Below are positions 22,641-34,362 of a stretch of 64,000 nt of DNA, piece by piece. Source of the stretch: Panorpa germanica (lineage: Eukaryota; Arthropoda; Insecta; Mecoptera; Panorpidae); the NCBI GenBank assembly GCA_963678705.1, contig OY783207.1, positions 24,960,001 through 25,024,000 of the forward strand, in the 5' to 3' direction. The first letter of the stretch is position 1, and each line of letters begins with the position of its first letter. The notes under the pieces are model-generated. The model was given only the letters and a program-made list of their open reading frames with translations. It did no database searches and was not told the DNA's origin. Both the position numbers and the translations under genes were made by a program.

Positions 22641-25600
22641 ATACAATACAATTTTTTTTAGAATACAAATAGTTATTATGGACATTACTGATAAACTTAG
22701 TGAAATCCAATAAACTTGTTAAAACAACAAATTTTCTAGAAAAATTATAATACAGTGTTCTGTACATACAACATTATTTAATATAGACAACGAAAATATA
22801 CTATTATTTGTAAATTTGGGACCTGTGGAATCAATTCTAACATTTTAGGTCTGGATTTGTTACATTAGAAACATCTAAATGTTTTTACCCTTCATATAAT
22901 ATATAATTTTATTACAACAGTGTGTTGTGTTTTTTCTTCTCAATTTGTCTAAATCTTCTAAATTTTCTATATTTCCCGGGAAACAAGATATATATAACAA
23001 GAACTAAGATATACAATCCATGTGATTTTCCGCAACAATTCACTGCAACGTACAACTGAAAAATCTAATGTCGAAATCCAGGTGGAAGTTTGTTTTCGAA
23101 TGCAAAATTCGTTCTTTATAGCTTACCACAAGATAATTCTAAGGTTCTGTTTCTATTTCTTATATGGAAACTTATGGATTTCTTATATGTTGCAATGCAA
23201 GTTTAACACTTTCTAGCTACAACCTAATTCCATGATTCATTTTCTACCTGGGAATCGAAATCGAAAGGTTAATTTGAAGCAGAACTTAACTAAGTTGCAA
23301 AATACTTCTGATCGATACCTTGTGGTAGACTTCACTAGCCAAATTGTTGCAAGAACTGTCTAATATTACAGGTCGCACTGAAAAATTAAAGCAAAGTTCA
23401 ACCGTAGTGTTACTTAAAGCGTTCGTTTGCTATATCAAAATTCAAGTATGATTTAGATTGATTTGCATTTTAGCTATAGTTATACATAAATTGGTAATAT
23501 TCGCATGCATTGTCTGAATCGATGACGTAAAATTCCGTCATGTCAATCACAACCGATATAGTAAATGAGGTAACAACATAATTCATATTTCTACGTATTT
23601 TCTCTACAAAATAGTATCAATAATAGAACAATATTGAATTTCAACTTTCCTTAAATATTTTATTCCATAAATGAACTGGGATTTTCTTTTTGCTCAGAAA
23701 ACATTTTTCAACAATTGAAATGAAACTGATCGCAGAATTGAATTGAATGTTTTCAAACAGTTAGTTCGTCCTACATCAATAACCTAATTTTTTTCGCACC
23801 CCAGGGACTCTGGTTCCTCGTTGTTGGTCCTTGGTTCTTGGTTCTCATGGTGCGTGTTGATCAACCGTTTCCTTTACTTATTTTATATAAATTGTATTGA
23901 ATTTGCTGACCTATACCGTGTACCGTATACTGGTATGCCGAATGCCGCCCAACTATACATGTTGACATATGAACTTTTAACCTAAAATCAAGTCGGATAT
24001 CGACTGGTTTCGAGGGGCGTGGTCAGCCTTAGGGCGCATGTCCACACAATCGATTATATTCCAGCAGCCGCGCTGCTGACTGCCATGCCCCACGCCACAC
24101 AACGCCGTACAAACTCATCCAATTCAATTTTAATAATACCATTATTTGAATAATACTTTGTTACTACAGAAATTCATTAAGTGGTTTTTGTTTGTGGGTA
24201 ATCAGAAGTTAACTGGTTTCATAAATTTTAGAAATAGGAAAAACTATGAAATCAAGCACGAAGGTCGTCCCATGTGAGCGTGTAATAGGAAAATTGGTAG
24301 CAGGGCGCTAAGTAACAGGGAAAACTCCGCTGGGAAATTAATTACCATTAACGAATTACGATAAAACTGAATGAGGAGTGAGAGGTGATGTTTCAATTTT
24401 CACCCTCTATGAAATATTAGTAGGGAATCGTTTTATTTGTTTGTTGGAACTTTTTTAGGGCGGTGCTTTAAAGCTCAGACAATCCGATGCTTCTTCAAGT
24501 TTTTGGGCGAAGTTGAAATTAACATATTTAATTCGTAATTTGTATTCTCGGTAAAGTTACGTAATCCGTGCGCAAAACGGTCTAACGGCTGAGACTGCCT
24601 GGAGCCATTAGGTCTGAGCGGTCATAGTAAATTTACACACATTATTCACTTTTCAACCTATCGATACCAAACTTTGCAAAACAATTTATTAACATATTTC
24701 GAGTATTTCGATAGTATTTAATAAAATTTAAATATGATGTCAAGTTGAAACGATACTTGGCAATTTTTTCTCGCGAAATATAGATGGCGATAGTATACAG
24801 CAGGTTAAATATTATCAAAAAAAACATATTTTTTATGTTTAAATCGTTTTATGTAAGTAACTATAAACACGAATCAAAATCTAAAGCTGTAATTAGTTAG
24901 ATGAATAACGTATCTACATTCATTATTAATGAAGTTTCTTAGAAGTTCTTATTATTGGCTATACTAGCACAACACATGCATAATGTTAATAATATTTGTT
25001 ATGCTGTGAAACTGGTCAACTGATTTCCAAGAGACGGCGATAATTAAATTCCAGCAATGTCAACAAGTTTGCATCGTCTATCTGTTCTGTTATAAGTAGA
25101 TATGATTTTTTTTTATTTATTTTAAAATTGCAATGTAAAGTGAAGGTTTTTTTAATGTCATTAATTTATTCAAAAAAAAAATCTGTTATTAGCGACAAGT
25201 TTCTTTTATAATTTAATTCCACACTATTTTTTTTTGCACTGTCAGTTCACCACTGTACAGTGTTTTTACAATTTTGCACCTGTTTTTCGTGTTTCCATTG
25301 ACTATTAAATGAACATAACAAATGTACCGTATCTTCGAATATTAAGTTTTGACATAACTACAAAAACAATATTTTACTTGCAAGTTTTAAGCAGTATTCG
25401 ACAAGTTTATCTGCATCATTCTTTTTTTGGGTTGCATTTACGAGTTATCTGAGGGAACAATTTTACATTACTCTGCATACCTTATAGTCCGGGAACTTTA
25501 GACTTTTCCCTGACATGAAGGCCGGTAAAGTTAGGGCTGTTAATAAAATTCCAAGTTATCCAGCACGCGCGCCATCTTTGAAAAATGGCGGCCAAAAACA

Positions 25601-25900
25601 GTTTTTTTTCAGCAATATCTCGTTACTAGTGCGTCTTATGATAAAAATAGTTATTATCAAACTTATAGAGGACTCAATTCCCTACAAGTTTTGTGTACAA
25701 TATTTTTTTGTTTATCTTACAGGGACGGAGCTACGTCACTGCAAAGTAAGACACCTCAATGAAAATTTTAAAATATTTCAATTTTCAGCTCAATTTTTTT
25801 ATGTTCATTTGGTATATATTATACATTAATTCAATTCAATAGTAGTTGAAATCGTAATAATATAAAAAAAACGTATTCTGCCACATGGACGGCTACAAAG
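22641..25900. other. Long stretch without recognisable features
   Basis: Several 60-100 codon frames occur without motifs. TTAGGGCGCATGTCCACACAA at 24030 resembles the end of a DNA transposon. GGAGCTACGTCACTG at 25729-25743 resembles the terminus of the element at 52229-53679. No partner ends were found for either. Confidence 0.4.
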
Positions 25901-25905
25901 TCTAA

Positions 25906-26088
25906 GGCTGGGTTCACGCGATATTGTACTGCACGTTTGTTTGCAGTATAAATATTATAGAATAAATACATACGCATACATTTTATATATGTGTTCGTTT
26001 TTTTGCAGTACAAACGTCGTGTGAATGGTTCTATATAAAATGTACGCGCCACAAAAAACGTGCAGTACAATGCCGTGTGATCTCAGCC
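25906..26088. mobile_element. Palindromic MITE with about 33-bp inverted termini
   Basis: The left end (GGCTGGGTTCACGCGATATT followed by GTACTGCACGTTT) and the reverse complement of the right end (GGCTGAGATCACACGGCATT followed by GTACTGCACGTTT) match at about 28 of 33 positions. Inner inverted copies of GCAGTAYAAA extend the palindrome, so the 183-bp unit is largely foldable. No coding sequence. The immediate flanks (TCTAA / AATGG) do not show a clear duplication beyond AA. Confidence 0.8.
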
Positions 26089-26337
26089 AATGGTTTGGTT
26101 TGATTTAGGGAATGAAATGAAATCACTGGACAATAAGTTATGAGAGTAGTAATTAGGTAGTAGTCATGACATTTATGGTAGAGTAAGCTAAGTAAGCAAA
26201 AACTTTGTCGAAGTTGTTGTTCATACAATTTGTTATTCATTCAGCATGACAACTACCTTAAACACGTATGAAACAATCCTAATGCTCTCCTGTTTTTATG
26301 AACTAACATTAACACAACTGCAGTGCAGCGTGACGCT

Positions 26338-26374
26338 CTGTGGTGACGGTGACGGTGACGGTAACGTGACGTTA
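26338..26374 (+). repeat. GTGACG hexamer microsatellite
   Basis: About five imperfect GTGACG/GTAACG units. Confidence 0.7.
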
Positions 26375-26796
26375 ACGATGCTAAGACGTACCTAATGAAG
26401 TTGTGTTAATTCCCGCACATTCTTTATAATCATTTGATACTCGCATTAAAGCCTCGTGGTAAACTGAAACTTGACTGCATTAGCGATAAAAAATAACTGA
26501 TAACAATAAACACAGGTTTCCATGGAAAAAGGTTAACGCAATTCGAGTATACATGAATGCAGTGTCACATTTAAAAGTAGTACCTAATCTCGGTTTTACA
26601 CCAAAGAAACAGTTTTGTTTTCACACAACAAAACAAAAAGATGTATTGTTTTATTTTATAAACATTTCTGTTTCTCGAAACACACTGAACAAACTGGTTT
26701 TGTTTCTACTGTTTTTCTGTGTGCCCCATAAAAATGTCTGACGACGATGATTTTATAAATAACTGCGGATTTTTAAATAAATGACATACCAATTAG

Positions 26797-27060
26797 AAAA
26801 AACGGGGATATTGGGTCAGTTCTCTATTGAAATGGATTTGCCATAATGAATATGGCACAGAAGAATTATTGCATGATTTAAGTACTGACGACATTGGGTT
26901 AAATGGAGAATTGAGATCCTCCTTTCACAACTTTACAAGAATTTCAAGTACTCATTTTAAACCGTTATTTAATTTGGTAGGACCTAAAATCGCCAAAAAA
27001 ATACCATCCTTTGATCTTACCTACTCCATTACGACGTTTTTAACGACAAAAATGTTTTAG
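26797..27060 (+). pseudogene. PIF/Harbinger transposase, N-terminal fragment
   Basis: The frame after the TAG at 26794-26796 reads KKRGYWVSSLLK, then a GTEELLHDLS block, then FHNFTRISSTHFKPL and FNLVGPKIAKK. This matches the characteristic start of Harbinger DDE transposases and the domesticated HARBI1 family: RRxWV..., an EL-rich helix, then F.NYxRMS...F..LL.LVGP.I.KK. The DDE catalytic domain is absent. After KIAKK the sequence runs 22 codons without family similarity and stops, so this is a truncated or internally deleted copy. A tiny acidic frame (MSDDDDFINN...) at 26733-26783 may be the remnant of the original N-terminus, separated by stops. Family assignment is from motif recall. Confidence 0.7.
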
Positions 27061-27556
27061 GAAGTGTTTAGTTTTTACAAAACATTGGTGTTTCTGTTCA
27101 GAAAAACATTTTTTGTTCGTGTTTTGTTGTTTTGTCTCTCTGATGTAAAGCCGGCATAACGCTCTGCAAAATACAGTTGCGTATATTCAAACGTTTATCG
27201 ACAGAGGTCGATCCACTCCTGACCCCCAAAAACTCAATTCAATGATGACTAGATACAATTGATTTTGCGAGAGAGCTAGAAAAGAGATAGGTTGTTTCAA
27301 ATATGCAGGAAGGTATTTGTGGCTACATACAACTTATTTTTCATGGGAGATAAAAAAAATGTTACTTTAGCTAGGCTGAAAGGCAATGGGTTGAAATAAT
27401 TATAAGCCTTTTATACATGCTATAAAACCTCAATGAGTGTGAGGGTCGCAGTAGTGTGCGGTGCATGGTCTAGTCGTGAGACTGCTATAGCTGTAGATCT
27501 TGATGAACATTTCACCCCTTATTCAGTACCGCTCCAGGACCCCATTAGTCCCAGTA
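27061..27556. other. Unassigned sequence, possible hAT-like end
   Basis: CCCAGTACGCCACTG at 27541-27555 reads CAGTGGCGTACTGGG on the other strand, a hAT-like terminus. No partner end or duplication was found. Nothing else was seen. Confidence 0.35.
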
Positions 27557-27564
27557 CGCCACTG

Positions 27565-27690
27565 CATGTATTTAAGGTTTATTTAATTTAACAAAAGTTA
27601 TCTGTTACGTAAACAATGTCATCTAATACACAACGTTTTTCGACGTAATTTACTAATTTTTAAATATAAATCGATCTACCTTTTTGCGTA
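27565..27690 (-). repeat. Dispersed repeat P, copy P1
   Basis: On the minus strand: TTAGATGACATTGTTTACGT, then TAACAGATAACTTTTGTTAA, then AAATAAACCTTAAATACATG. The same string occurs at 42187-42285, 45826-45890 and 59676-59745. It appears to be one end of an element whose outer edge lies just past AATACACGTAACTG. Confidence 0.6.
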
Positions 27691-27984
27691 TTAGTATAAT
27701 CATAAAACCTTATGGATTAAAAAATTGTTTTTAAAAAGTTGTTTTAAGGATTACCGAGGTATAAAATATCTACGTATTATTCGATTTGAAGCAAAATCTA
27801 GACCTTTTGTTAAAATATTTTTTTACGTATTACAAATATTTATAAATGTATATTTTGTTTTAAGTGCTATGGAAAGTTGATGCACTCAAATAAATGTTTA
27901 AAGAAAAGAAGAAATATTTTTACGTTACATGGATGCAAATGAAAATTTCTTTTTTGAGTTTAGCGGTGGTTAGGCCCAATGAAG

Positions 27985-28620
27985 TTTTTTTTTTTTTTAT
28001 TACTAAAGATTATTACAATCTGTCCTGCTTATAGGACATTCAGTGATAGGTATGTCAAAATAAAATGTCTTGCGCGGGATATGCCCATCGACTCATCCCT
28101 CAATTTTAATAGATCCTAGATTCTGTTTATTTGGCTAGTAGGTCCTGGGGTACCTTCTTTTTCAATCTGCGTACTGTGGAAATATTGGACATTAGACAGC
28201 TGGCCAAATTGTTTGGATGTTCTATTATTCTCTGCTTGTATACTTTGGTTCTAAGCACTATTTCTTCTTTTACTGTAGGTATATCCAGGTCCCGATGTAT
28301 TATGTGATTAGGTATAAACCATGGTGCATTTGTGACAATCCTTAGCATTTTGGACTGAAATCTTTGGATTATCTCAATATTTGAGGTAGATGCAGTACCC
28401 CATAGTTGTATACCATATGACCATACCGGTTTAAGTATGGTTTTGTAGGGCAGGAGTTTGTTTTCTGTGCTAAGTTGTGACTTCCGTCCTATCAGCCAGC
28501 ACATCTTCCGCAGTTGTAGACCTAGTTGCTTTCTTTTAGTAAATATTTGTTTCTTCCAAGTAAGCCTCCTATCTAGGTGTATTCCCAGGTACCTCACATG
28601 GTCAGTCTGCGGTATACATA
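27985..28620 (-). mobile_element. 5'-truncated Jockey-type LINE insertion with 10-bp TSD
   Basis: The element runs on the minus strand from 28620 (5' truncation point) to a 14-nt poly(A) tail (the T run at 27985-27998). It is bounded by identical 10-bp direct repeats, CCCAATGAAG, at 27975-27984 and 28621-28630. These are the target-site duplication of target-primed reverse transcription. It carries the last 164 codons of the ORF2 reverse transcriptase and about 130 bp of 3' UTR. A perfect duplication and an open frame suggest this is among the younger insertions in the window. Confidence 0.93.
28127..28618 (-). pseudogene. Jockey-type reverse transcriptase, C-terminal remnant of ORF2
   Basis: The frame opens at the truncation point with CIPQTDHV and continues YLGIHLDRRLTW, KRKQLGLQLRK, WLIGRKSQLSTENKLL, WSYGIQLWGTAS, RFQSKMLRIVTNAPW and IHRDLDIPTVKEEI before stopping after DLLAK. 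These are the thumb and connection blocks downstream of the FADD catalytic motif in Jockey-clade LINEs. The palm domain with its catalytic aspartates and the endonuclease domain are missing because of 5' truncation, so no active enzyme can be made. No frameshift or stop interrupts the remaining 164 codons. There is no true start codon: the first in-frame candidate is GTG at 28597. Confidence 0.92.
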
Positions 28621-28630
28621 CCCAATGAAG

Positions 28631-29205
28631 ATTACAAACACTTTATTAAAAAATTATATAGATCTAAGACAGTAACTTAAATAAATTTTTCCTTTTCTGC
28701 AAATAATTTTAAAATTTATAAGTTCAACATTAAATTATTACAAGGAAACTCATAACTGCATTAACACTTTTAAAATTAGAATCAGTTTATTTTTTCGAAA
28801 ACCATAAATTTTTGAGGTGGTTAAATATAGCTTATTGATCCTATGTTTAAATGCGGCACTGCATTCGTGTATTCTTGCATGTGTGCATGTATGCAGGTGT
28901 GGTACGGTGTAGCACAATAGTTCAAAGCAAAAAATAACACATAATGCACCTAATGCATACAATAGATTACAGTACTTTGTAGCACGCAATTGTCTAGTAG
29001 GGCGGGTGGCGCTGCAGTCTGTTTCATAAATAATGACGTAACGGCGCTATGGCGCCGAGCTTAAAAGGGCATAGAACTTTAAGTCTTTTAACATGGAATA
29101 TAAGTTGACAGGAAAGTTATTAGATACAGACATTATTACTATCATCCATTCAGTTAAGTTAATTTCCACATTCTTTATAAGTTTGAGTAGATTTCCGAGG
29201 TTACA
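28631..29205. other. Unassigned sequence
   Basis: The pre-insertion host sequence of the Jockey element resumes here. No features were recognised. Confidence 0.4.
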
Positions 29206-29212
29206 AATTTAC

Positions 29213-29550
29213 AAATAATAATCATAAGCCGCTTATAACATTGGTACAATATATTATTTATTACAAAATATAAGGTTGTATACAATGCAAGACTAGAAGT
29301 AACTATTGACTGTTATATAATGAATGTTCACAGTTAAAGTGCTAAATTACATAGGTCTAACAAAGACAGAACAACACCACATGACCACGCAATACTATAA
29401 GGTCTAGCAGGTCCTTAGAGTTGTACCAGTGCTGTACTGGGAGCGAATAAGTCTTGGCGGACACTAAATCAAAAACTGTCTTTCAGTCTCAAACAAAGTT
29501 GTTAACGTTGTCTCTGGTCAATTATTTCAAAGTGCTTTGTCTGAACATTT
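29213..29550 (+). repeat. Dispersed repeat M, copy M2
   Basis: Counterpart of 18596-18960. AATCATAAGCCGCTTATAAC aligns with AATCATAAGCCGAACATAAT, and TACCAGTGCTGTACTGGGAG with CTCCAGTGCTGTACTTAGAG. Similarity fades after the CAAACAAAGTTGTT region. Confidence 0.6.
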
Positions 29551-30920
29551 TTACAAGAAACACAAGTCTTGCGTGTGGGTGCACATATCCTAATCAGACA
29601 AGAGTGGCAATCAATTGACATCACCATACTGTAACCATAACTCATTTCTGTAAATTCAAATGATTACTTGAGAAAGATCTGAAAAGACAATCACATCCGG
29701 AGACATTGTAGAAAATTAATGAAAACAATCAAAATTGGTTTGTTTCATGAGTATATAACCTTAAATCCATGTAACGTTTTACTGAAACGAAACCTAGTAA
29801 TATTTAATCCGAAAAGTTATTTATTATTTTTTTATTACTATATTAAATTAATCTTCTTAAAATATTTTGTTGTTTGAAAGGAAGTTCTGTTCTGTTTCGG
29901 TTATGTTAATCCAAAAAAGATAATTTTGCGATTGTAATAAGAACATAATAAGTCACAAAGAAAAGGGCATTGTCTAATAATTTTTATGCAACACATCCCT
30001 TTTTTATTTTAAGGTAAAATATACATAACGTGCATACGCATTATATTTGTATGTAAAGAAATAATATTTCTGTGTAATTATTATAATGTGTATGTAAATT
30101 AATAATGTAAAAAATAAAAGTGTTTGATTAAAATTACAATTCCCAAAATGTCTTATATGTATTTTACCACATATTTGTTATTATAAAAAATCTTTCTATA
30201 TCGGAAAAATTGTAGAAAAATTTGTTTAGATGGAGAAATACATATTTATAGAACCTGCTATTAAGTTAATTAAATTTTTGTTGCTTTTTCAATGAGTACT
30301 TAGAAATAATTATTACAAACTCATAAAATTATAATTATTTTCAATAGTACAATGTTTTGTATGTTCGCTATATATATAATATAAACTATTTAATATTTCG
30401 CTAAATACAGGTGCAAATTACAACTGGAAAATCGTCATATTAATGTTAAACAATTCTGTTTATTTAATTATTAGCAAAATGCGTCAAGGTAATTGCTAGA
30501 AATGTTTAAGAAATAACTCATTTAAGTCAATCAGCTAAACAACTAATCGTGACTTCTAATTAAAACCATTTAATGTTACCGTACATAATAAGTAAGTGTA
30601 ACAAGTGAGCATTCTGCAAAGTGAGTTTCATTTCAAAATCAATTATCACTAATTCTGTACTCGTGTGGAAAGAGCAACAGTATGAGTTGATGAAAAGTAT
30701 TTCCTTAAAGAAATTAGATCTTCGCAAGTACAGTTCCTACTCCAAGGCGTTTAGCTTCACCCTAAAAGCGGATACTGCTGTTATAAAAAGTAGTAACATG
30801 TTAGTATTTTTAAAAGAATTAAAAAATCAAATCATATTTTTCCACCAAATTCATAATTAAGGTTTCAATCGTAAATTGTCTAAAGTGTGGAAAAAAAATA
30901 TGTATATATATTGCTTTTTA
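29551..30920. other. Unassigned sequence with one 79-codon frame
   Basis: The frame at 30621-30860 opens with GTG and is less AT-skewed than its surroundings (EQQYELMKSISLKKLDLRKY). It matches no family I recognise and has no ATG at its start. Nothing else was seen. Confidence 0.35.
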
Positions 30921-30924
30921 TTTA

Positions 30925-31150
30925 AAGTTATTTATCGTATATGGTATAGTAACAGTGTCCCAAAATTCACACAAGTGAGACAGTTATTGATTTGCTTCTC
31001 GGGCTGTATGGCATGTGGCATATCTTGTTGAAACCACATGTCGTCCACATCCATATCTTGCAATTTATGCACAAATAACTTGATCCAGTCACATCTTCGA
31101 AGAAGAATAGTTCGCACCAAACAGTGGCACGTTGTGGATGCATTTGTTTC
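30925..31150 (-). pseudogene. Tc1/mariner-superfamily transposase, frameshifted remnant
   Basis: Minus-strand frames carry, in order, HPQRATVWCE (31111-31145), a short FFFEDVTGSS piece, then LQDMDVDDMWFQQD (31023-31064). After a one-base frame change come ATCHTAREANQ, a stop, and CEFWDTVTI. In intact insect transposases of this type these are the strand leading to the first catalytic residue, the PYFFE block, and the second DDE/D block (WFQQDGATCHTA). The middle part between WC and FFFE, and between EDV and LQDMD, is deleted. At least two frame changes and a stop make it non-functional. No terminal inverted repeats were found nearby, although a mariner-type MITE lies about 400 bp away at 31616. 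Confidence 0.75.
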
Positions 31151-31615
31151 AATCAACAATCAAACGTGGTTTTTTGAACTCCAAATTTTGACGATTAGCG
31201 AGCTACTTTGTCCTTTGCTTTAGTTTTTTTTATCGTATTTTGTTTCGTATCGTATTTATCTTTTTATGTAATTTACGAATGTACATTTTCTCAATTACTT
31301 ATTTCAATTTAAATGCTTTTTGTGTTTTCTGAATTCTGTTGAATTCATGAATGCTATTTCTTCGTTCTCCTCAAGAAGTTAATATCGTAAACATGAATAT
31401 TTGGGTAATCCCCTAAGAGAATTCCCCGATCACTGCTTGTTTGACAGCTGCAGTTATTTATGCTTAGTGTCTATTACATATTCATATCTTTGTAAGACAA
31501 TTATTAACTAGTAAATTTATACAAAATGTTAATAATTAACCTGCGTAAATAAGATGCCTAAGCTGGGTATGTCGTTAAACTGTCACTTAGACAATTTTCT
31601 AGCTATAATTCTCTA

Positions 31616-32252
31616 ATGGGCTTGTGTCCTATGTCTTAATTTCTATAAAAGTGTACTATATATTGATAAAGTGGGTTACTAGAACCTCAAATGTTCAATT
31701 GTTTTTTAATAACTCCTTATATGTTAAGAGATATTAACAATTAAAAAAGTCATTTTGTCTCTTTAATTATTAAAGGGATTCAACGTTGTACACATTCCAA
31801 GTGCATGTGACATCACAATCCTTGTGTAAGGTTACCAACCTTACAGCTCATAAATCTCTGCTAAATGAATATATATCTCAAAATAGCAAATATTATACAC
31901 AGCTACTTCAAGGAACAATCAAATTTCAATATTATATCTGCCTTAGCAGGGTTAAATAAAATAACAACTTATTATTCTTTGACTTGACTTTATTATTTGA
32001 CTACCAACAGCTACAAAACATTACCACAGCATTGACCTACTCAACAAATAACTGACGTTAAAATGCATTTCACGTCATAAAAATATGGCCGACTATTTCT
32101 AGCGCTAAAACTACAATTCAAACTTTTAATTGCTATATCTCCGTCAACATTTAGATATTTAATAAAATAGACACGCCAATACACATTTATTAACATCAAT
32201 TTCAATCAACAATTGAAAAATCGACCACTAAAAAATGAGGACACAAGCCCAT
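31616..32252. mobile_element. Tc1/mariner-type MITE, 637 bp, TA target site
   Basis: The left end ATGGGCTTGTGTCCT and the right end AGGACACAAGCCCAT are perfect 15-bp inverted repeats, each flanked by TA (31614-31615 and 32253-32254). A TA duplication is the signature of Tc1/mariner insertion. The interior has no open frame of note. A shorter, decayed relative lies at 4302-4730. Perfect termini in an otherwise diverged family suggest fairly recent activity. Confidence 0.85.
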
Positions 32253-32259
32253 TATGTTG

Positions 32260-32608
32260 TAGATTGTTGGTGCTCTGAAAGTCCTAGTGTTAATTGATCC
32301 GATGCGCTAAAGATCAAATGTAGAATTTTGGCAGAATATGTTCTTTAGAATATCGCACCAGATAGTGAGGAATGGTAGTCAGAGGAGTCACGTCGGAGTA
32401 GTTTTTAAGTAATAGTAATAGTTGGAATAGTTATATTAAACATGTAGGAGAAATCTTTATTTCAGCTTCTCGTCATAACAAAATTACACATATATTACGA
32501 TAATAAATAATAGACATGATTCGTTCGATGAACATAGCAAAATTATTAATCTCACAATCCGTAGCTTAAAAGCACCGTTGTACTAAGCACGTTGAATCAG
32601 ATTGTGAA
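32260..32608. other. Unassigned sequence
   Basis: No feature was seen. Confidence 0.4.
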
Positions 32609-32611
32609 CAG

Positions 32612-32850
32612 GGGCCATATTCCTGAGTCTTGCGAACAACGAAAGTGATCAAACAGATCTGTTTTATATGAGTGAAACATTTTACGAATCACTTTTAAAA
32701 GAGTATTCCTGTACTATTCCTAAATTTTATTATTAATTAATATTATACTTCATAAATACTCTTTTAAGAGTGATTCGTAAAATGTTTCACTCATATAAAT
32801 CAGATCTGTTCGATCACGATCATTGCTCGCAAGACTCAGAAATAAGGCCC
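32612..32850. mobile_element. 239-bp hairpin MITE with 96-bp arms and CAG duplication
   Basis: The left arm (32612-32707) and right arm (32755-32850) are inverted copies at about 87 of 96 positions, around a 47-bp AT-rich loop. Outer ends are GGGCCATATTCCTGAGTCTT and its diverged complement. The trinucleotide CAG flanks both sides (32609-32611 and 32851-32853), which fits a 3-bp target duplication of PIF/Harbinger type, although that family usually prefers TWA. Transcription across it would give a long, nearly perfect RNA hairpin. Confidence 0.88.
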
Positions 32851-32853
32851 CAG

Positions 32854-34360
32854 GTTCGATTACTATAGGTGTGAACTCGGTGACTATAGTATCGAACATG
32901 AATTATTAAATTCATAAAACTGTCTGTTCTTATGATAATCCGGTGGACGAAGGACCATAGAAAAGTTAAGGTTCTTTCCGTCGAAAATACCTCTTTATCC
33001 GGTTCGTTCAGGACCATGGAAAATATTGCGATTCTTCTAGTCAAACTACTTACTATAATAGAAATTTGGATGATGATTTTAAATGCACTTCTATTTTTTT
33101 TAAATAATTTATTATATTTCTTTAGTAACAATTAAAACAAGTACTATTCAAGCAGGCTATGCCAAAGATGATGTGGTCTAATTGTGTGTCTTAAGCTATT
33201 TTGGATGCTGAGAGATGTGCTTCTTACGGGCTATTGTTGTAAGTACACAATTTTTGGTGCTAGCGCGTCTAATGCACTTTTCTGACAGACTTCTCGTTGA
33301 ACGTAGCTCGAGAATTGAATCTATGATGATAGACGTCTTTGTATCATCGACGTCAAAGATGTTAACAACGCGGCATAACCAAACAAAATGACTGTCTTGT
33401 GCATGGAAAAATGACAGTAACTGTATATGTTTAATAAGTTCAAAACAATTAAGAAACAACATTAAAGAATAACAATATAAAATTATAACTAAATATAAAA
33501 TAAATTAACAAACAAAAATAAAGAGAAATGTCAGGTAGTTAGGTAAAATATTGCAGTTAACTACTTTTGTTTATCTTGAATTACGGAGAATCAGTTAATC
33601 AGAGAATTACATAAGCAATTTCGCATTAATTTAAATTTACATAAAATGTCTTTATTGTATTGAATACCATATTTTAAATAATTAGTATTGACTTGATTAT
33701 AATTTTTCGCAAAGTACTTTTTTATATGTTTATTTCTCCTTGAGATTTTCCCACATTTTTCATGAACACTCAAGTGCATTTCCGTGGCGTTATTAGCAAT
33801 CAACCTGTTTTTATTGCAGTATTAAATTTTATGTGGTAATTCAAAATTGATTAAATAAAAAATAAATAAATTTCTATTCGTATAAAAAACATAAGATGAA
33901 CAAATCAGCAGCGGATCGGACTGCTTCATTCTGCGTTAACCGCTTTTGCTCTGTGGGTCTAAATATAAAAACCTAGTGCGACGCTGACGTCGGAAAGCGT
34001 ACGTGTCGCGTCCACGCACCGATACACCGACGGACGTATGTACAGTATGCGTATTTCATTAATGAGTGGGCTCCTTTAACATATGTTGCGCTATTTTTAA
34101 GAGAACTGCTCAATGTAGGTCATAGTCAGAAAGTGTAGTCTACTGGATTCTCTGGTTCCTAACCACTCCTAACAGGTTGAATGCCTAAATCGATGCTTTA
34201 GAATTCAGTTAGACAACACTTTATACTAAAAACATTTATTATTATTTGGGTCACCTATATTTTCTATCTTTTTATGAAGAAAATGCATGAAAGCATTTAA
34301 ATGTAAATCACCATTTGTTTTGTTTTGCCAGAAAGTTCTGTCGGCTGTAATATTGCATTG
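32854..34360. other. Unassigned sequence with one 88-codon ATG frame
   Basis: The minus-strand frame 33196-33462 begins with ATG and has balanced composition (e.g. VVNIFDVDDTKTSI, RSTRSLSEKCIRR), but no family is recognised. GGACCATRGAAAA repeats at about 32949 and 33011 hint at an old 62-bp tandem duplication. A CpG-rich patch, GCGACGCTGACGTCGG, lies near 33979. None of these is strong. Confidence 0.3.
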
Positions 34361-34362
34361 TA

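Noticed and set aside
32820-33131. 103-codon minus-strand frame and its opposing plus frame
   Set aside because: The downstream end runs into the arm of the hairpin MITE and both strands are open over the same DNA. No family motif.
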